Of a stretch of DNA of 64,000 nt, positions 1-8,048 are shown piece after piece. Position 1 is the first letter of the stretch. Every line of letters begins with the position of its first letter. The notes beneath the pieces were generated by a model. That model made no database searches and was not told the origin of the DNA. It worked only from the letters and a program-made list of their open reading frames with translations. The DNA is from Mucilaginibacter gotjawali (GTDB taxonomy: Bacteria; Bacteroidota; Bacteroidia; Sphingobacteriales; Sphingobacteriaceae), in assembly GCF_002355435.1 (NCBI RefSeq), contig NZ_AP017313.1, forward strand, positions 496,001-560,000, written 5' to 3'. Made by a program: the position numbers and the translations under genes.

Positions 1-1
1 C

Positions 2-1198
2 TTTGGTAAAATGGTGCAAAAAATGGTGCTGGAAGAGAAAGCCGTATTTGGTGAGTTGCCGGCCTATGATTTCGGCGAATATACTTTTTTGGATGATGTT
101 TACCCGACAGTCTCGGGCGACGGTATGGAGCACCGTAACTCTACCTGTATCGTACAGCCGATTGATAAGGTAGAGGGGAATGAAGTGCGTTTATTAAGTA
201 CTTTTTCGCATGAGTATTTTCATAGCTGGAATGTGAAACGCATACGCCCCAAATCATTAGAGCCTTTTAATTTCGAGCATGCAAATATGAGCAGCGAGCT
301 TTGGTTTGCTGAAGGTTTTACCCAATATTATGGCGAACTGCTGCTGGAGCGGTCCGGCTTTCATACGGTTGATGATTATACCCGTACTTTGAGCGGGCTG
401 GTTAATTCGGTACTGCATACGCCTGCCGCGGCCAAATACCCGCCGACCCAGATGAGCCGTTACGCTGTATTTGCGGATGCCGGTGTTTCCATCGATCCGA
501 ACAATGATAACAATGTATTTACCAGCTATTACCTATATGGAGGCGCCACTGCACTGGCGCTCGACCTGATCCTGCGCAGCGATTTTCACCTGACGCTGGA
601 CGATTATATGCGCACCGTTTGGCTGGACAGGGGTAAAGTAATGAAACCTTATACCGTACCCGACCTGCAGGCCGACCTTGCCAAAGTAACCAATAGCCCC
701 AAATTTGCTGCTGACTTTTTTAACCACTGCATTTATGGGGTTGATAAAAGCAATTACGAAACACTGCTGGCCAAAGCCGGGCTATTGCTGCGCAAAGCGG
801 CGCCGGGCAAAGCATGGGCAGGTTCCTTAACCGGCTCGGGCCGCAGGGGCCGGTCGGGCCAGGCGCGTACCAGCGGCAGCGAAGGCATCCCTATTTTAAC
901 CAGTACTGTAATAGGCACGCCGGTTTATAAAGCAGGCCTTGATGCTGGTGATGTGATTTTAAAGATCGACGGAAAAGAAGTGAAGGAAGAAAAAGAGGTA
1001 GATGATATTGTGGCCACCAAAAACATAGGCGATAAAATAGTGGTGAGCTATAAAAACCGCACCGGCAACCACGAAACTACGGTAACGCTGGAAGAAAACC
1101 CTTACCAGGAAGTGGTTACCTTTGAAAAAGCCGGCAAGGAATTAACCCAGGGGCAAAAAGATTTCAGGAGTAAGTGGTTGTCTTCAAAGGTGCAATAA
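2..1198 (+). CDS. M61 family glycyl aminopeptidase with C-terminal PDZ domain, 5' end outside window
   Basis: The frame is open from base 2, so the N-terminus lies outside the window. Counting from the first visible Met (base 11), residues 38-44 read GMEHRNS and residues 67-71 read HEYFH, the HExxH zinc site; WFAEGFTQYY at about 98-107 supplies the third-ligand glutamate (E101). This combination is typical of the M61 (glycyl aminopeptidase-like) family. Residues of about 295-375 form a PDZ domain (VYKAGLDAGDVILKIDGKEV). A Gly/Arg/Ser-rich linker at roughly 268-292 separates the two and is less usual. The substrate is not known. The family call is firm; cell location cannot be judged without the N-terminus. 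Confidence 0.9.
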   Translation, partial: FGKMVQKMVLEEKAVFGELPAYDFGEYTFLDDVYPTVSGDGMEHRNSTCIVQPIDKVEGNEVRLLSTFSHEYFHSWNVKRIRPKSLEPFNFEHANMSSELWFAEGFTQYYGELLLERSGFHTVDDYTRTLSGLVNSVLHTPAAAKYPPTQMSRYAVFADAGVSIDPNNDNNVFTSYYLYGGATALALDLILRSDFHLTLDDYMRTVWLDRGKVMKPYTVPDLQADLAKVTNSPKFAADFFNHCIYGVDKSNYETLLAKAGLLLRKAAPGKAWAGSLTGSGRRGRSGQARTSGSEGIPILTSTVIGTPVYKAGLDAGDVILKIDGKEVKEEKEVDDIVATKNIGDKIVVSYKNRTGNHETTVTLEENPYQEVVTFEKAGKELTQGQKDFRSKWLSSKVQ

Positions 1199-1281
1199 AC
1201 TGGTTACCCTGCCGGGGCTTACCTTTTTGGTCAGCACTAGCGGGGAGTGCATTTAAACCTACTCAACAAAGTAAAATTTAT

Positions 1282-1779
1282 ATGAAATACTTTTTTAAAT
1301 CTCGATATTTAGTTTGCTTGATTTTTACGTTTTCTATGCCTCATCTTGTAGGGTGTAACTATTCGAGGGACTCGTTAGGTAGTTCTCCTAGAATATTCTT
1401 TCCTGTTTCGCGAAAGACACTTGAGGTAGGAATGGATAGCATATTTTCTAAAAATCCCCAATATATGATACCCGAAAAATGGCGGGATTTAGACAATTGG
1501 TCTCAAAGAGGTTTTGGGTTTTTAAATGGTAAAATAGTTTATTTTAAAATATCCCCAGAAGAAATGTATTACGTAACGATATTAGGTGATTCCGTGGGCT
1601 ATCGAAGTAACCTAAAAACGACAATTGCAATTAGAGCAATTAACATAGGTTACCGCTGGTTTAAATACAATGAATTGAGCGATGAAGACAGAAAACGGAT
1701 AAATGATAGATTTAATGAAGAGATAGTACCAAAGCTTGAGGTCTATACAAATAGCCATGCTGCAAAGGAAACCGAATAG
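1282..1779 (+). CDS. Putative lipoprotein of unknown function
   Basis: I do not recognise this 165-residue protein. From the ATG at 1282 it starts with a basic and hydrophobic signal segment ending in LVGC (Cys25), a good lipobox, so it is probably a lipoprotein. An upstream GTG at 1174 would overlap the M61 gene and put the signal segment inside the protein, so I reject that start. The mature part is rich in Tyr, Lys and Arg with no known motif. The DNA is visibly more AT-rich than the M61 and M28 genes on either side, as is the next gene; this may mean acquired DNA. Confidence 0.6.
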   Translation: MKYFFKSRYLVCLIFTFSMPHLVGCNYSRDSLGSSPRIFFPVSRKTLEVGMDSIFSKNPQYMIPEKWRDLDNWSQRGFGFLNGKIVYFKISPEEMYYVTILGDSVGYRSNLKTTIAIRAINIGYRWFKYNELSDEDRKRINDRFNEEIVPKLEVYTNSHAAKETE

Positions 1780-1789
1780 CGCCCGCTGT

Positions 1790-1874
1790 CCGCTGTCTGT
1801 AGATTGTACCTACGGACTACTATGCATGTAGTTTGTAACTACAATACCGTCCGCTGTCCTTAGATTGTACCTAC
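1790..1874. repeat. Cluster of three 15-bp mini-hairpins, two within a 24-bp direct repeat
   Basis: Three related units lie between two AT-rich orphan genes: GTAGATTGTACCTAC at 1799-1813, GTAGTTTGTAACTAC at 1828-1842 and TTAGATTGTACCTAC at 1860-1874. The first and third sit inside a 24-bp direct repeat beginning CCGCTGTC (1790-1813 and 1851-1874, two mismatches). The middle unit can form a 5-bp stem with a 5-nt loop. It looks like a small dispersed palindromic repeat; its function is unknown. Confidence 0.6.
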
Positions 1875-1944
1875 TTGCGGCTGGGAGCTTGATTAACAGG
1901 GTTAATATCCCAAATCAAACAAATCTTTTAGGTACCCAATTAAA

Positions 1945-2493
1945 ATGGCAGAGATGAATTTTTTTTTAAATCTAAATGAACGTGAAGATTTTGTTAAATT
2001 TTGCTTTGATAACGCTTTCACTATCATTCCCGATATGCAATACGAGGACAACTCTTATTACGTCATCAAAATCCTCGGCCATTATCGAAAATATATGAAT
2101 GAATGTGTTAGGTTTTTTATCATCTCTGAAAAGTACAAAGCTTATTCATTGGAAATGGACAATTACGAGAAAGACAATAAACGAATTTATTATATCATGC
2201 AAAGGTACGGTGGACCTTCGATAGATTTTTATACTCCATTTTTTGCAGAAAGGAACTATAATAAAATTGGGCCGGGTTCGATAGGTATTTATCCTTTTTA
2301 TTATCATTACAATGAAAAATTTATTCCGGATAGCGAGTTAAAGAACGCGTACAACTTATTAATTTCATATATCCGTAAAAAATCAAAAAAAGTTAAAATT
2401 GGTAAAAAAAATTACTGGATCGGTATTAATACACTAGAAAGTGTTGCAGAAGGTACCCTTGAATTTGTAGAAATGGATGGGCTGGATGTGTAA
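1945..2493 (+). CDS. Hypothetical protein, AT-rich gene
   Basis: This 182-residue soluble protein is not recognised. It has no signal peptide or membrane segment. It is rich in Tyr, Phe, Asn and Lys, with a basic patch near residues 145-154 (RKKSKKVKIGKK). The size and composition resemble orphan or immunity-type proteins of accessory regions, but no motif supports that. The ATG at 1945 is the first in frame. The gene is AT-rich like its upstream neighbour and unlike the M28 gene that follows. The 149 bp up to the next gene hold no further ORF I would defend. Confidence 0.55.
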   Translation: MAEMNFFLNLNEREDFVKFCFDNAFTIIPDMQYEDNSYYVIKILGHYRKYMNECVRFFIISEKYKAYSLEMDNYEKDNKRIYYIMQRYGGPSIDFYTPFFAERNYNKIGPGSIGIYPFYYHYNEKFIPDSELKNAYNLLISYIRKKSKKVKIGKKNYWIGINTLESVAEGTLEFVEMDGLDV

Positions 2494-2642
2494 GTATTAT
2501 AACAAACCAAGCTGTCCGTGGCAGTGTATCCACAGTTACAAGAAATCGGACGTTGGGTCCCCCTTGAAAAAACACGGAATTAACCACCGAACCATTAGCA
2601 TTTCAGGAATTAATTTTTATCTTCAAAAGTTCAAAAAATCAC

Positions 2643-3941
2643 ATGAAAAAAATATTCCTCTCCACATTTTTACTGGCGGCAGCATTTGGCGGCTTCGCAC
2701 AGGATGTAAATAAACTCATCAGCCAGGATGATGTTACGCGCATCATCAGCACCCTTGCCGCGGATGATATGCAGGGCCGGGCCACTTTTACGCCCGGGAT
2801 TGAAAAAGCCGCGCGGTTTATTGAAAGTGAATACAAAAACATTGGCCTTAAGCCATTGGCCGGTGATGACGGCTTCCGCCAAAATTTTGCCATGACGCAT
2901 TCTACCCCGGTTAATTTGGGCGTTGCCATCAACGGCAAAGCTATTGGCGCCGACAGCGTTTTTGCCAACACCAGCGCAGCCGCTTTAAACTGGAGTAGCA
3001 GCCCCGATGTGGAAATAGTAAAACTAACAGCCGATAAAACCTTCCGTACGGAATACCGGAGCTATGTAAGCAGCGGCAAAAAACTGCTGATATTGGTGGA
3101 TCCTAAGTTTGCTGATATATTTAAAATGCTGAAAGGCCGCCTGCAAAATGGATCGGTGAGCCTTAAACCCAATGATGGCCAGGCGCTGGTTTTTGTACTG
3201 GGCAATCATGATGACCTTAAAACCTTTGAAGTAAACTACACCGGGAAGAAAGAACAATTGCCGCTGTTTAACGTCGCGGGCATCATCCCGGGCAAGACAA
3301 AACCCAATGAATATGTGGTCTTTTCGGGCCACTACGACCATTTAGGTATCCTGAAACCCGTAAAGGGCGATAGTATTGCCAACGGGGCCGATGATGACGC
3401 CTCGGGTACTACCGCGGTAATTGAATTGGCCAGGTATTTTAAAAAACTGGACAACAATGCCCGCACACTGGTTTTTGTTGCCTTTACAGCCGAAGAGATC
3501 GGCGAATATGGCTCCCAGTATTTCGCAACCACCGTGGAGCCGGATAAAGTGGTGGCCATGTTTAATATTGAGATGATTGGCAAGGCTGCCAAATTTGGCG
3601 AAAATTCAGCCTTTATTACCGGGTTTGAGCGTTCGGATTTTGGTCCTATCCTGCAAAAAAACCTCGAAGGCACCGCCTTTAAGTTTTTCCCGGACCCATA
3701 CCCCGAGCAGGACCTGTTTTACCGGAGCGATAATGCCTCCCTGGCAAGGGTCGGCGTACCGGCGCATACCATCTCCACCGACCAGATCGATAAAGACAAA
3801 TTGTATCATACTGTAGGGGACGAGTTAAGCACGCTGGACATGGGTAATATTACTTCTACGATCCGGGCAATAGCGCTGAGTTCAAGAACGATAGTTTCAG
3901 GAGAGGATACACCAAAACGGGTGGCGAAACTGGAAAGATAA
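2643..3941 (+). CDS. Secreted M28 family zinc peptidase
   Basis: A Sec signal peptide (MKKIFLSTFLLAAAFGGFAQ) leads a 432-residue protein. The M28 co-catalytic zinc site is present: GHYDHLG with His230, then NGADDDASGT with the bridging Asp at about 250, the AEE pair at about 282-284, and a late His in VPAHTISTDQID. The segment before about residue 200 fits a PA-like insert. M28 enzymes are aminopeptidases or carboxypeptidases; the substrate cannot be told from the sequence. It probably acts in the periplasm or outside the cell. It has no evident operon partner and is followed by a palindromic repeat element. Confidence 0.92.
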   Translation: MKKIFLSTFLLAAAFGGFAQDVNKLISQDDVTRIISTLAADDMQGRATFTPGIEKAARFIESEYKNIGLKPLAGDDGFRQNFAMTHSTPVNLGVAINGKAIGADSVFANTSAAALNWSSSPDVEIVKLTADKTFRTEYRSYVSSGKKLLILVDPKFADIFKMLKGRLQNGSVSLKPNDGQALVFVLGNHDDLKTFEVNYTGKKEQLPLFNVAGIIPGKTKPNEYVVFSGHYDHLGILKPVKGDSIANGADDDASGTTAVIELARYFKKLDNNARTLVFVAFTAEEIGEYGSQYFATTVEPDKVVAMFNIEMIGKAAKFGENSAFITGFERSDFGPILQKNLEGTAFKFFPDPYPEQDLFYRSDNASLARVGVPAHTISTDQIDKDKLYHTVGDELSTLDMGNITSTIRAIALSSRTIVSGEDTPKRVAKLER

Positions 3942-3946
3942 TATTG

Positions 3947-4062
3947 CCTCACCCCGGCCCTCTCCAAAGGAGAGGGAGTAAAGAATAGTTAAATTAAATC
4001 TTCTTTTTTTCAAGGCCTCTCCTTTGGAGAGGATGAGTGAGGGCGGCGCCGTTTAGGTGAGG
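3947..4062. repeat. 116-bp inverted-repeat element with nested hairpins
   Basis: Outer arms CCTCACC (3947-3953) and GGTGAGG (4056-4062) enclose two nested palindromes, CCCTCTCCAAAGGAGAGGG at 3958-3976 and CCTCTCCTTTGGAGAGG at 4016-4032. The left part continues with GGAGTAAA. The element at 37631-37708 has the same plan, including GGAGTAAA after its left hairpin. This looks like a dispersed REP/MITE-like sequence. It may also end transcription from the M28 gene. Confidence 0.75.
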
Positions 4063-4108
4063 CGAAAGAAGTGTTTTTAAATAGAAATTATCGGCTATTA
4101 GAATCTAT

Positions 4109-4714
4109 ATGGAAGAAAAATCTCCTATCGTCCCGGATGTAGCTGTTAAAGGCATTGCCACCGGCTTGTGTATGATGGCTTTTTTTAATTTACTATGGGC
4201 CGGTATTGCCTATGGCGGATTAAAAACGACCAACTGGTGGTTTTTAATGATCGTATTCCCGGCGCTGAGTATAGTGTTTGTGATCAATGCCGTGAAACTG
4301 TTTGGCATGGCCAAATATTATCCCAAATTAACTTCCGAAGCGGATCTTGCTGAAGAAAAGCGGATGGGTAAATGGTTCGGAATCATCTTTGGTGCTGAAG
4401 GTTTGGGTATTTTTATAGGGATCAATGTGGTGATCAATTTAGGTTACCCGCAATTAACTATCCCGGTACTCGCGCTGGTGGTTGGATTGCATTTCTTCCC
4501 GCTGGCAAAAGTATTTAAACGCACCATCGATTATTACCTGGCAAGCTGGAGCACCATTATTGCTATTTTATCCATTGTTTTAACACTCAATAAAACCTTT
4601 ACGGAAAATGGTATGCTTGCTTTTACCGGTGTGGGGATTGCAATTGCAACTTCAGGTTACGGGATCTATATGCTGCTGAGCGGAAGGGCGCTGCCGAAAA
4701 TAGCTGCGAATTAA
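4109..4714 (+). CDS. Hypothetical multi-pass inner membrane protein
   Basis: A 201-residue protein with about six hydrophobic segments (around residues 15-36, 43-65, 88-110, 115-130, 143-160 and 172-190) and short loops. There is no signal peptide and no catalytic motif. The N-terminus before the first helix is short and acidic. I do not recognise the family. The ATG at 4109 is the first in frame. It stands alone, with the inverted-repeat element upstream and a convergent gene 8 bp downstream. Confidence 0.7.
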   Translation: MEEKSPIVPDVAVKGIATGLCMMAFFNLLWAGIAYGGLKTTNWWFLMIVFPALSIVFVINAVKLFGMAKYYPKLTSEADLAEEKRMGKWFGIIFGAEGLGIFIGINVVINLGYPQLTIPVLALVVGLHFFPLAKVFKRTIDYYLASWSTIIAILSIVLTLNKTFTENGMLAFTGVGIAIATSGYGIYMLLSGRALPKIAAN

Positions 4715-4722
4715 CGGAGGCA

Positions 4723-5109
4723 CTAGCTGAATTTTCTATTTTCCCGCAAATAGAACTCTTGAACCGGTGGGTTATTATTTAACTCAACGACCTCAAATTT
4801 ATTCGCCGGTAGTTGTGATAATTTAGACAAAGCCAGGTAATCGACTACCACATTTTTGTCAATGCTTATTTTTCCGCCTCCGGCCCAATGCCGGTCTTCT
4901 CCGTTTTTCTTTATTCCTGAAATCCAATAAGAATCACCAGTTGATACCTCTAAATGATTACCCGCACTATGTCTTTCACCTTTTAAAAAGGTTAGCCCAT
5001 TGAAATATACTGTTTGTCCGGTTTTTGAAAAATGCGCCATACCAATCCAGGCCGGCCCATTGTCGCTATAGCCTGTTTTAAGCTCTACATACATTAATTT
5101 AGATTTCAT
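4723..5109 (-). CDS. Small conserved hypothetical protein
   Basis: A 128-residue soluble protein without signal or membrane segment. It has repeated Gly/Trp/Asp patterns (YSDNGPAWIGMAHFSKTGQT, then DSYWISGIKKNGEDRHWAGGG) that suggest a beta-rich fold. I have no function to offer. It converges with the upstream membrane protein. The 131 bp to the next gene hold no other ORF worth reporting. Confidence 0.65.
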   Translation of the reverse strand: MKSKLMYVELKTGYSDNGPAWIGMAHFSKTGQTVYFNGLTFLKGERHSAGNHLEVSTGDSYWISGIKKNGEDRHWAGGGKISIDKNVVVDYLALSKLSQLPANKFEVVELNNNPPVQEFYLRENRKFS

Positions 5110-5240
5110 TTGAGATTGGTTTTTGGGATATTATGGTTAAAATTTCGCTGAACCATGTAAACGATAAGGAATGGTTGCATGGCTATTAAAAAATAATGGC
5201 TTAAAGTACGCTATATTTATAATATTGAACAACCGCAAGC

Positions 5241-6791
5241 CTACGCCAAAACTTTCAACGCAGCCGAAGCGCAATTGATACCATCAATAGCAGCCGAAAT
5301 AATGCCCCCGGCGTAACCGGCGCCCTCCCCGCAGGGAAATAAACCGCTTACCTGGGGGTGCTGTAATGTTTCCTTATCCCTCGGCACTTTAACCGGTGAA
5401 GAGGTGCGCGATTCAACCCCTACCAATATGGCCTCGTTGGTATAATAGCCCTTCATTTTACGGCCAAAAACAGGTAAGGCTTTGCGCAATCGCTCATTGA
5501 TCCATCCGGGTAATACCTCCTTTAAGGCCACGCTTTTTGTGCCAGGCAGATAGGAGTTTAACGGCAAGTTGGCCGACACGCGGTTTTCCGCAAAATCTAC
5601 CATGCGCTGGGCAGGTGCAACCAAATGGCCGCCGCCAAAATTGTAGGCCACCTTTTCAATTTGCTGTTGAAAACGGAGCATGCGTAACGGATCATTTTCG
5701 TCGCCTTTTACATCTTCCAGATTTACCTGCACCACCGTGCCCGAATTGGCAAACGGGTTGTTCCGTTTAGAGGGGCTCCAGCCGTTAACTACAATTTCGT
5801 TGAGATCGGTAGCACATGGGGCAATAATACCGCCCGGGCACATACAAAAGGAGAATACACCGCGGTTATCCACCTGCTCCACCAGGTTGTAGTATGACGG
5901 CGGCAGATCAGGGTCGCGGTGTTCGCAATGGTACTGGGCCTGGTCGATGATCTCCTGCGGATGTTCAATCCTCACCCCCAAAGCAAAGGGTTTGGCTTCT
6001 ATCAATATATTTTGGCGGTGCAGCATTTCAAAAATATCCCTTGCCGAGTGACCCGTTGCCAGGATAACGGCCTCCGCTATGAGTTTATCGCCCGATGCCA
6101 GCTGTACCCCTTTTATCCTGCCAAAATCAACTAAAAGGCTGCTTACTTTGGCATCAAAATGCACCTCGCCGCCGGCGTTTAAGATACTGTCTTTTATGGA
6201 AGTGATGATTTGCGGTAATTTATTGGTGCCGATATGCGGGCGCGCATCTATCAAAATATCCTCCGTAGCGCCATGGGCCACAAAGGTTTTCAGCACCGCG
6301 TTTACATCGCCCCGTTTGGTTGACCGCGTATAAAGCTTACCATCCGAATAGGTACCTGCACCACCCTCGCCAAAACAATAGTTGGATTCGGGGTTAACCA
6401 GGCCCTGCTTGTTGATATTGGCCAGGTCGCGGCGGCGTTGTTTCACATCTTTGCCCCGCTCCAAAATGATGGGTTTTAAGCCCAGCTCGATACAGCGTAA
6501 AGCGGCGAACAACCCGGCCGGCCCTGCGCCGATAATGATGACCCGTTTGCCGTTTTTTACATCCGGGTAATTAACCGTGAACGTTTCGGGCAGATAAATT
6601 TCATCCAAAAATACCTGTACCTGCATGCGGTAAAGCACCTTGCGGCCACGTGCGTCGATGGATCGCTTAAGGGTTTTTAAGGCTGTTATTTTTTGTGGGG
6701 AGATATTTAAAGAGGTTGCCGCAATCTTTTTTAAAGCGCTTTCGTCTTCCTGCTGGCCAGGCGGACAAACAATTTCAATTTCTTTGATCAT
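5241..6791 (-). CDS. FAD-dependent oxidoreductase (COG2509-like NAD(P)/FAD protein)
   Basis: A 516-residue soluble flavoprotein. Residues of about 88-112 carry the dinucleotide-binding motif GAGPAGLFAALRCIELG with the acidic end LERG; a second conserved block, AEAVILATGHSARDIFEML, follows at about 237-255, and a C-terminal CGEGAGYAGGIISAAIDG block contacts FAD. An N-terminal domain of about 80 residues precedes the Rossmann fold, as in this family of uncharacterised dehydrogenases. The substrate is unknown. It is monocistronic on the minus strand, and a clean TACCTTTG promoter box lies 32 bp upstream (6823-6830) inside a repeated segment. Confidence 0.9.
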   Translation of the reverse strand: MIKEIEIVCPPGQQEDESALKKIAATSLNISPQKITALKTLKRSIDARGRKVLYRMQVQVFLDEIYLPETFTVNYPDVKNGKRVIIIGAGPAGLFAALRCIELGLKPIILERGKDVKQRRRDLANINKQGLVNPESNYCFGEGGAGTYSDGKLYTRSTKRGDVNAVLKTFVAHGATEDILIDARPHIGTNKLPQIITSIKDSILNAGGEVHFDAKVSSLLVDFGRIKGVQLASGDKLIAEAVILATGHSARDIFEMLHRQNILIEAKPFALGVRIEHPQEIIDQAQYHCEHRDPDLPPSYYNLVEQVDNRGVFSFCMCPGGIIAPCATDLNEIVVNGWSPSKRNNPFANSGTVVQVNLEDVKGDENDPLRMLRFQQQIEKVAYNFGGGHLVAPAQRMVDFAENRVSANLPLNSYLPGTKSVALKEVLPGWINERLRKALPVFGRKMKGYYTNEAILVGVESRTSSPVKVPRDKETLQHPQVSGLFPCGEGAGYAGGIISAAIDGINCASAALKVLA

Positions 6792-6792
6792 G

Positions 6793-6837
6793 GGTTTGCC
6801 GGGTTTTTATCCCGGATAGGGGCAAAGGTAGGGAAAA
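6793..6837. repeat. Direct repeat copy A (promoter/leader of the flavoprotein gene)
   Basis: About 45 bp beginning GGTTTGCCGGGTTTTTATCC recur in altered form at 7584-7627 in the same orientation. Copy A is the 5' leader of the flavoprotein gene and holds its promoter box and a CCGGG...CCCGG hairpin. The two copies bracket the DUF433/DUF5615 module. Confidence 0.75.
6823..6830 (-). promoter_or_regulatory. -7 promoter box TACCTTTG for the flavoprotein gene
   Basis: On the minus strand the bases read TACCTTTG, a full match to the Bacteroidota TAnnTTTG element, 31 nt before the start codon. I see no good TTG-type -33 element. Confidence 0.5.
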
Positions 6838-6899
6838 CCCATTGTAATATGAAGGAAGCAGACTATCGAATAATGAAGCGGTTATTGATATAACTTATT

Positions 6900-6907
6900 T
6901 AAATTTG
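6900..6907 (+). promoter_or_regulatory. -7 promoter box TAAATTTG, 3 nt before the DUF433 start
   Basis: TAAATTTG fits TAnnTTTG and ends 3 nt before the ATG at 6911, so a transcript made from it would be leaderless or nearly so. Confidence 0.4.
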
Positions 6908-6910
6908 TGT

Positions 6911-7138
6911 ATGGCACCAGTTGATTATAAAGAATACATCGAAGTTGACCCTGAAATAAGGTTCGGCAAGCCTGTAATTAAAGGGACAAGAATAACTGTT
7001 TATGATGTTTTGCAATGGCTTGCGATTGGAATGACTCATGGCGAGATAACCAGCGATTTTCCACAGATTACCGAAATGCAGATACTTGCTTGCCTGGCTT
7101 ATGCTGCAAATAAAGAGCGAATTATAAAAGTAGCTTAG
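6911..7138 (+). CDS. DUF433 family antitoxin-like protein
   Basis: A 75-residue protein with the DUF433 core: DPEIRFGKPVIKGTRITVYD followed by a helix-turn-helix-like LQWLAIGMTHGEI and ADF-type region SDFPQITEMQILACLAYA. In the family these are DNA-binding antitoxin-like proteins, usually next to a DUF5615 PIN-like toxin. Here the partner follows 6 bp downstream but is broken. I chose the ATG at 6911; a TTG two codons upstream lies inside the promoter box. The antitoxin frame is intact although its toxin is dead. Confidence 0.85.
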   Translation: MAPVDYKEYIEVDPEIRFGKPVIKGTRITVYDVLQWLAIGMTHGEITSDFPQITEMQILACLAYAANKERIIKVA

Positions 7139-7144
7139 TATGTT

Positions 7145-7527
7145 ATGCGCTTCATTGCCGACGAAAATATTTCCTGGCGCCTGAAAAAAATGCTTCCCGA
7201 TTGGGAAATATTACCATCCAACGAAATAAAAGCCACCCAGCGTTTATCAGACCTAATGATATAGCAATTCGCCAAAGCTAACCAATATCATATTCTAACT
7301 TTTGATGAGGATTTTTCAGAAATACAAAATATGTTTTCTTACCCGCCTAAAATAATATGATTGAGAATGGAAACTCAAGTACAAGTGAAATCGCCTCATT
7401 GTTATTGAAATATACAGAAGATATAAATGATTTTTTAAAAATAGCGAACTCGGGATATTTGAAATCTATTTATAAATTCCGCCTTGACAAAGGTACAAGC
7501 ACCAGATTGATATCCCCTATAATTTAA
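7145..7527 (+). pseudogene. Broken DUF5615 PIN-like toxin gene
   Basis: The reading frame begins MRFIADENISWRLKKMLPDW, the DUF5615 N-terminus with its conserved DEN. It then meets TAG at 7262-7264 where the family usually has Trp (LMI*QFAKANQYHILTFDEDF) and, after TFDEDFSEIQNMFSYPPKII, a TGA at 7358-7360 again at an expected Trp. Downstream a one-base frame change is needed to read LR.GNSSTSEIASLLLKYTED, the usual C-terminal block. Both stops are single G-to-A changes from TGG. Two nonsense changes plus a frameshift mean real decay rather than one sequencing error. Confidence 0.85.
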
Positions 7528-7583
7528 TTACGGCCATTTTATTTTTCGGTCACCATGGCTGGCAATCAAATTCATTGTTTATT

Positions 7584-7627
7584 GGTTTGCCAGGTTTTTA
7601 TCCCGGATGTGGAAAAGATAGGGAAAA
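7584..7627. repeat. Direct repeat copy B (decayed promoter segment)
   Basis: GGTTTGCCAGGTTTTTATCC and the bases after it match copy A at 6793-6837 at roughly four of five positions. The promoter box has decayed to TATCTTTT on the minus strand. It lies directly behind the 3' end of the next minus-strand gene. Confidence 0.7.
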
Positions 7628-8041
7628 TCAGGAAGAGGACAGATCGGTTTTTATATCAGCCAAAAATTTGTTTAGTGTTTCATCTTTAGATAGGGATTCG
7701 TAATAAGCAGCTAATTCCTCTTTGGCTTTTTTTAATTTCACCGGAAGCAATTTTTCGACCTCGCTGTCTCTTGCAATTTCCAGTTTTCCGAGGTAGGATA
7801 TCATTAAAGAATTTTCTATTCTAAACACCACTGCATTGAAGTTTATGTCGACGAACTCAAAACACTTTTTTACCGTTTCCAGATCACCGGCATCGATAGC
7901 ATTTTGAGTAAAATGTCTGAAACAGCCTATTTGCAGACTGATGAACTTCTTATAATCTTCATCAAAAACCTCACTTTTTATTTGCGGAAAGGTGTCGACT
8001 AATTCGCTGATGAAGATTTTTTGGTTTTTTAATTTTGTCAT
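7628..8041 (-). CDS. Hypothetical protein, DUF7674/immunity-like
   Basis: A 137-residue soluble, mostly helical acidic protein. Features are a helical N-terminus (ISELVDTFPQIKSEV), a Cys/Phe-rich core (FISLQIGCFRHFTQNAIDAGD) and ENSLMISYLGKL. The last block resembles the N-LxxSYLE signature of DUF7674-type proteins found among Bacteroidota immunity-like genes; that match is from memory and weak. I place the start at 8041 (MTKLKNQ), 7 bp after the end of the broken membrane gene upstream; an ATG at 8065 is also possible and would overlap it. The two genes were probably cotranscribed. Confidence 0.6.
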   Translation of the reverse strand: MTKLKNQKIFISELVDTFPQIKSEVFDEDYKKFISLQIGCFRHFTQNAIDAGDLETVKKCFEFVDINFNAVVFRIENSLMISYLGKLEIARDSEVEKLLPVKLKKAKEELAAYYESLSKDETLNKFLADIKTDLSSS

Positions 8042-8048
8042 AATTGAA

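Noticed and set aside
2477..2713. 78-residue open frame between the hypothetical gene and M28
   Set aside because: It overlaps the 3' end of one gene and the signal peptide of the next in another frame and has no protein-like pattern.
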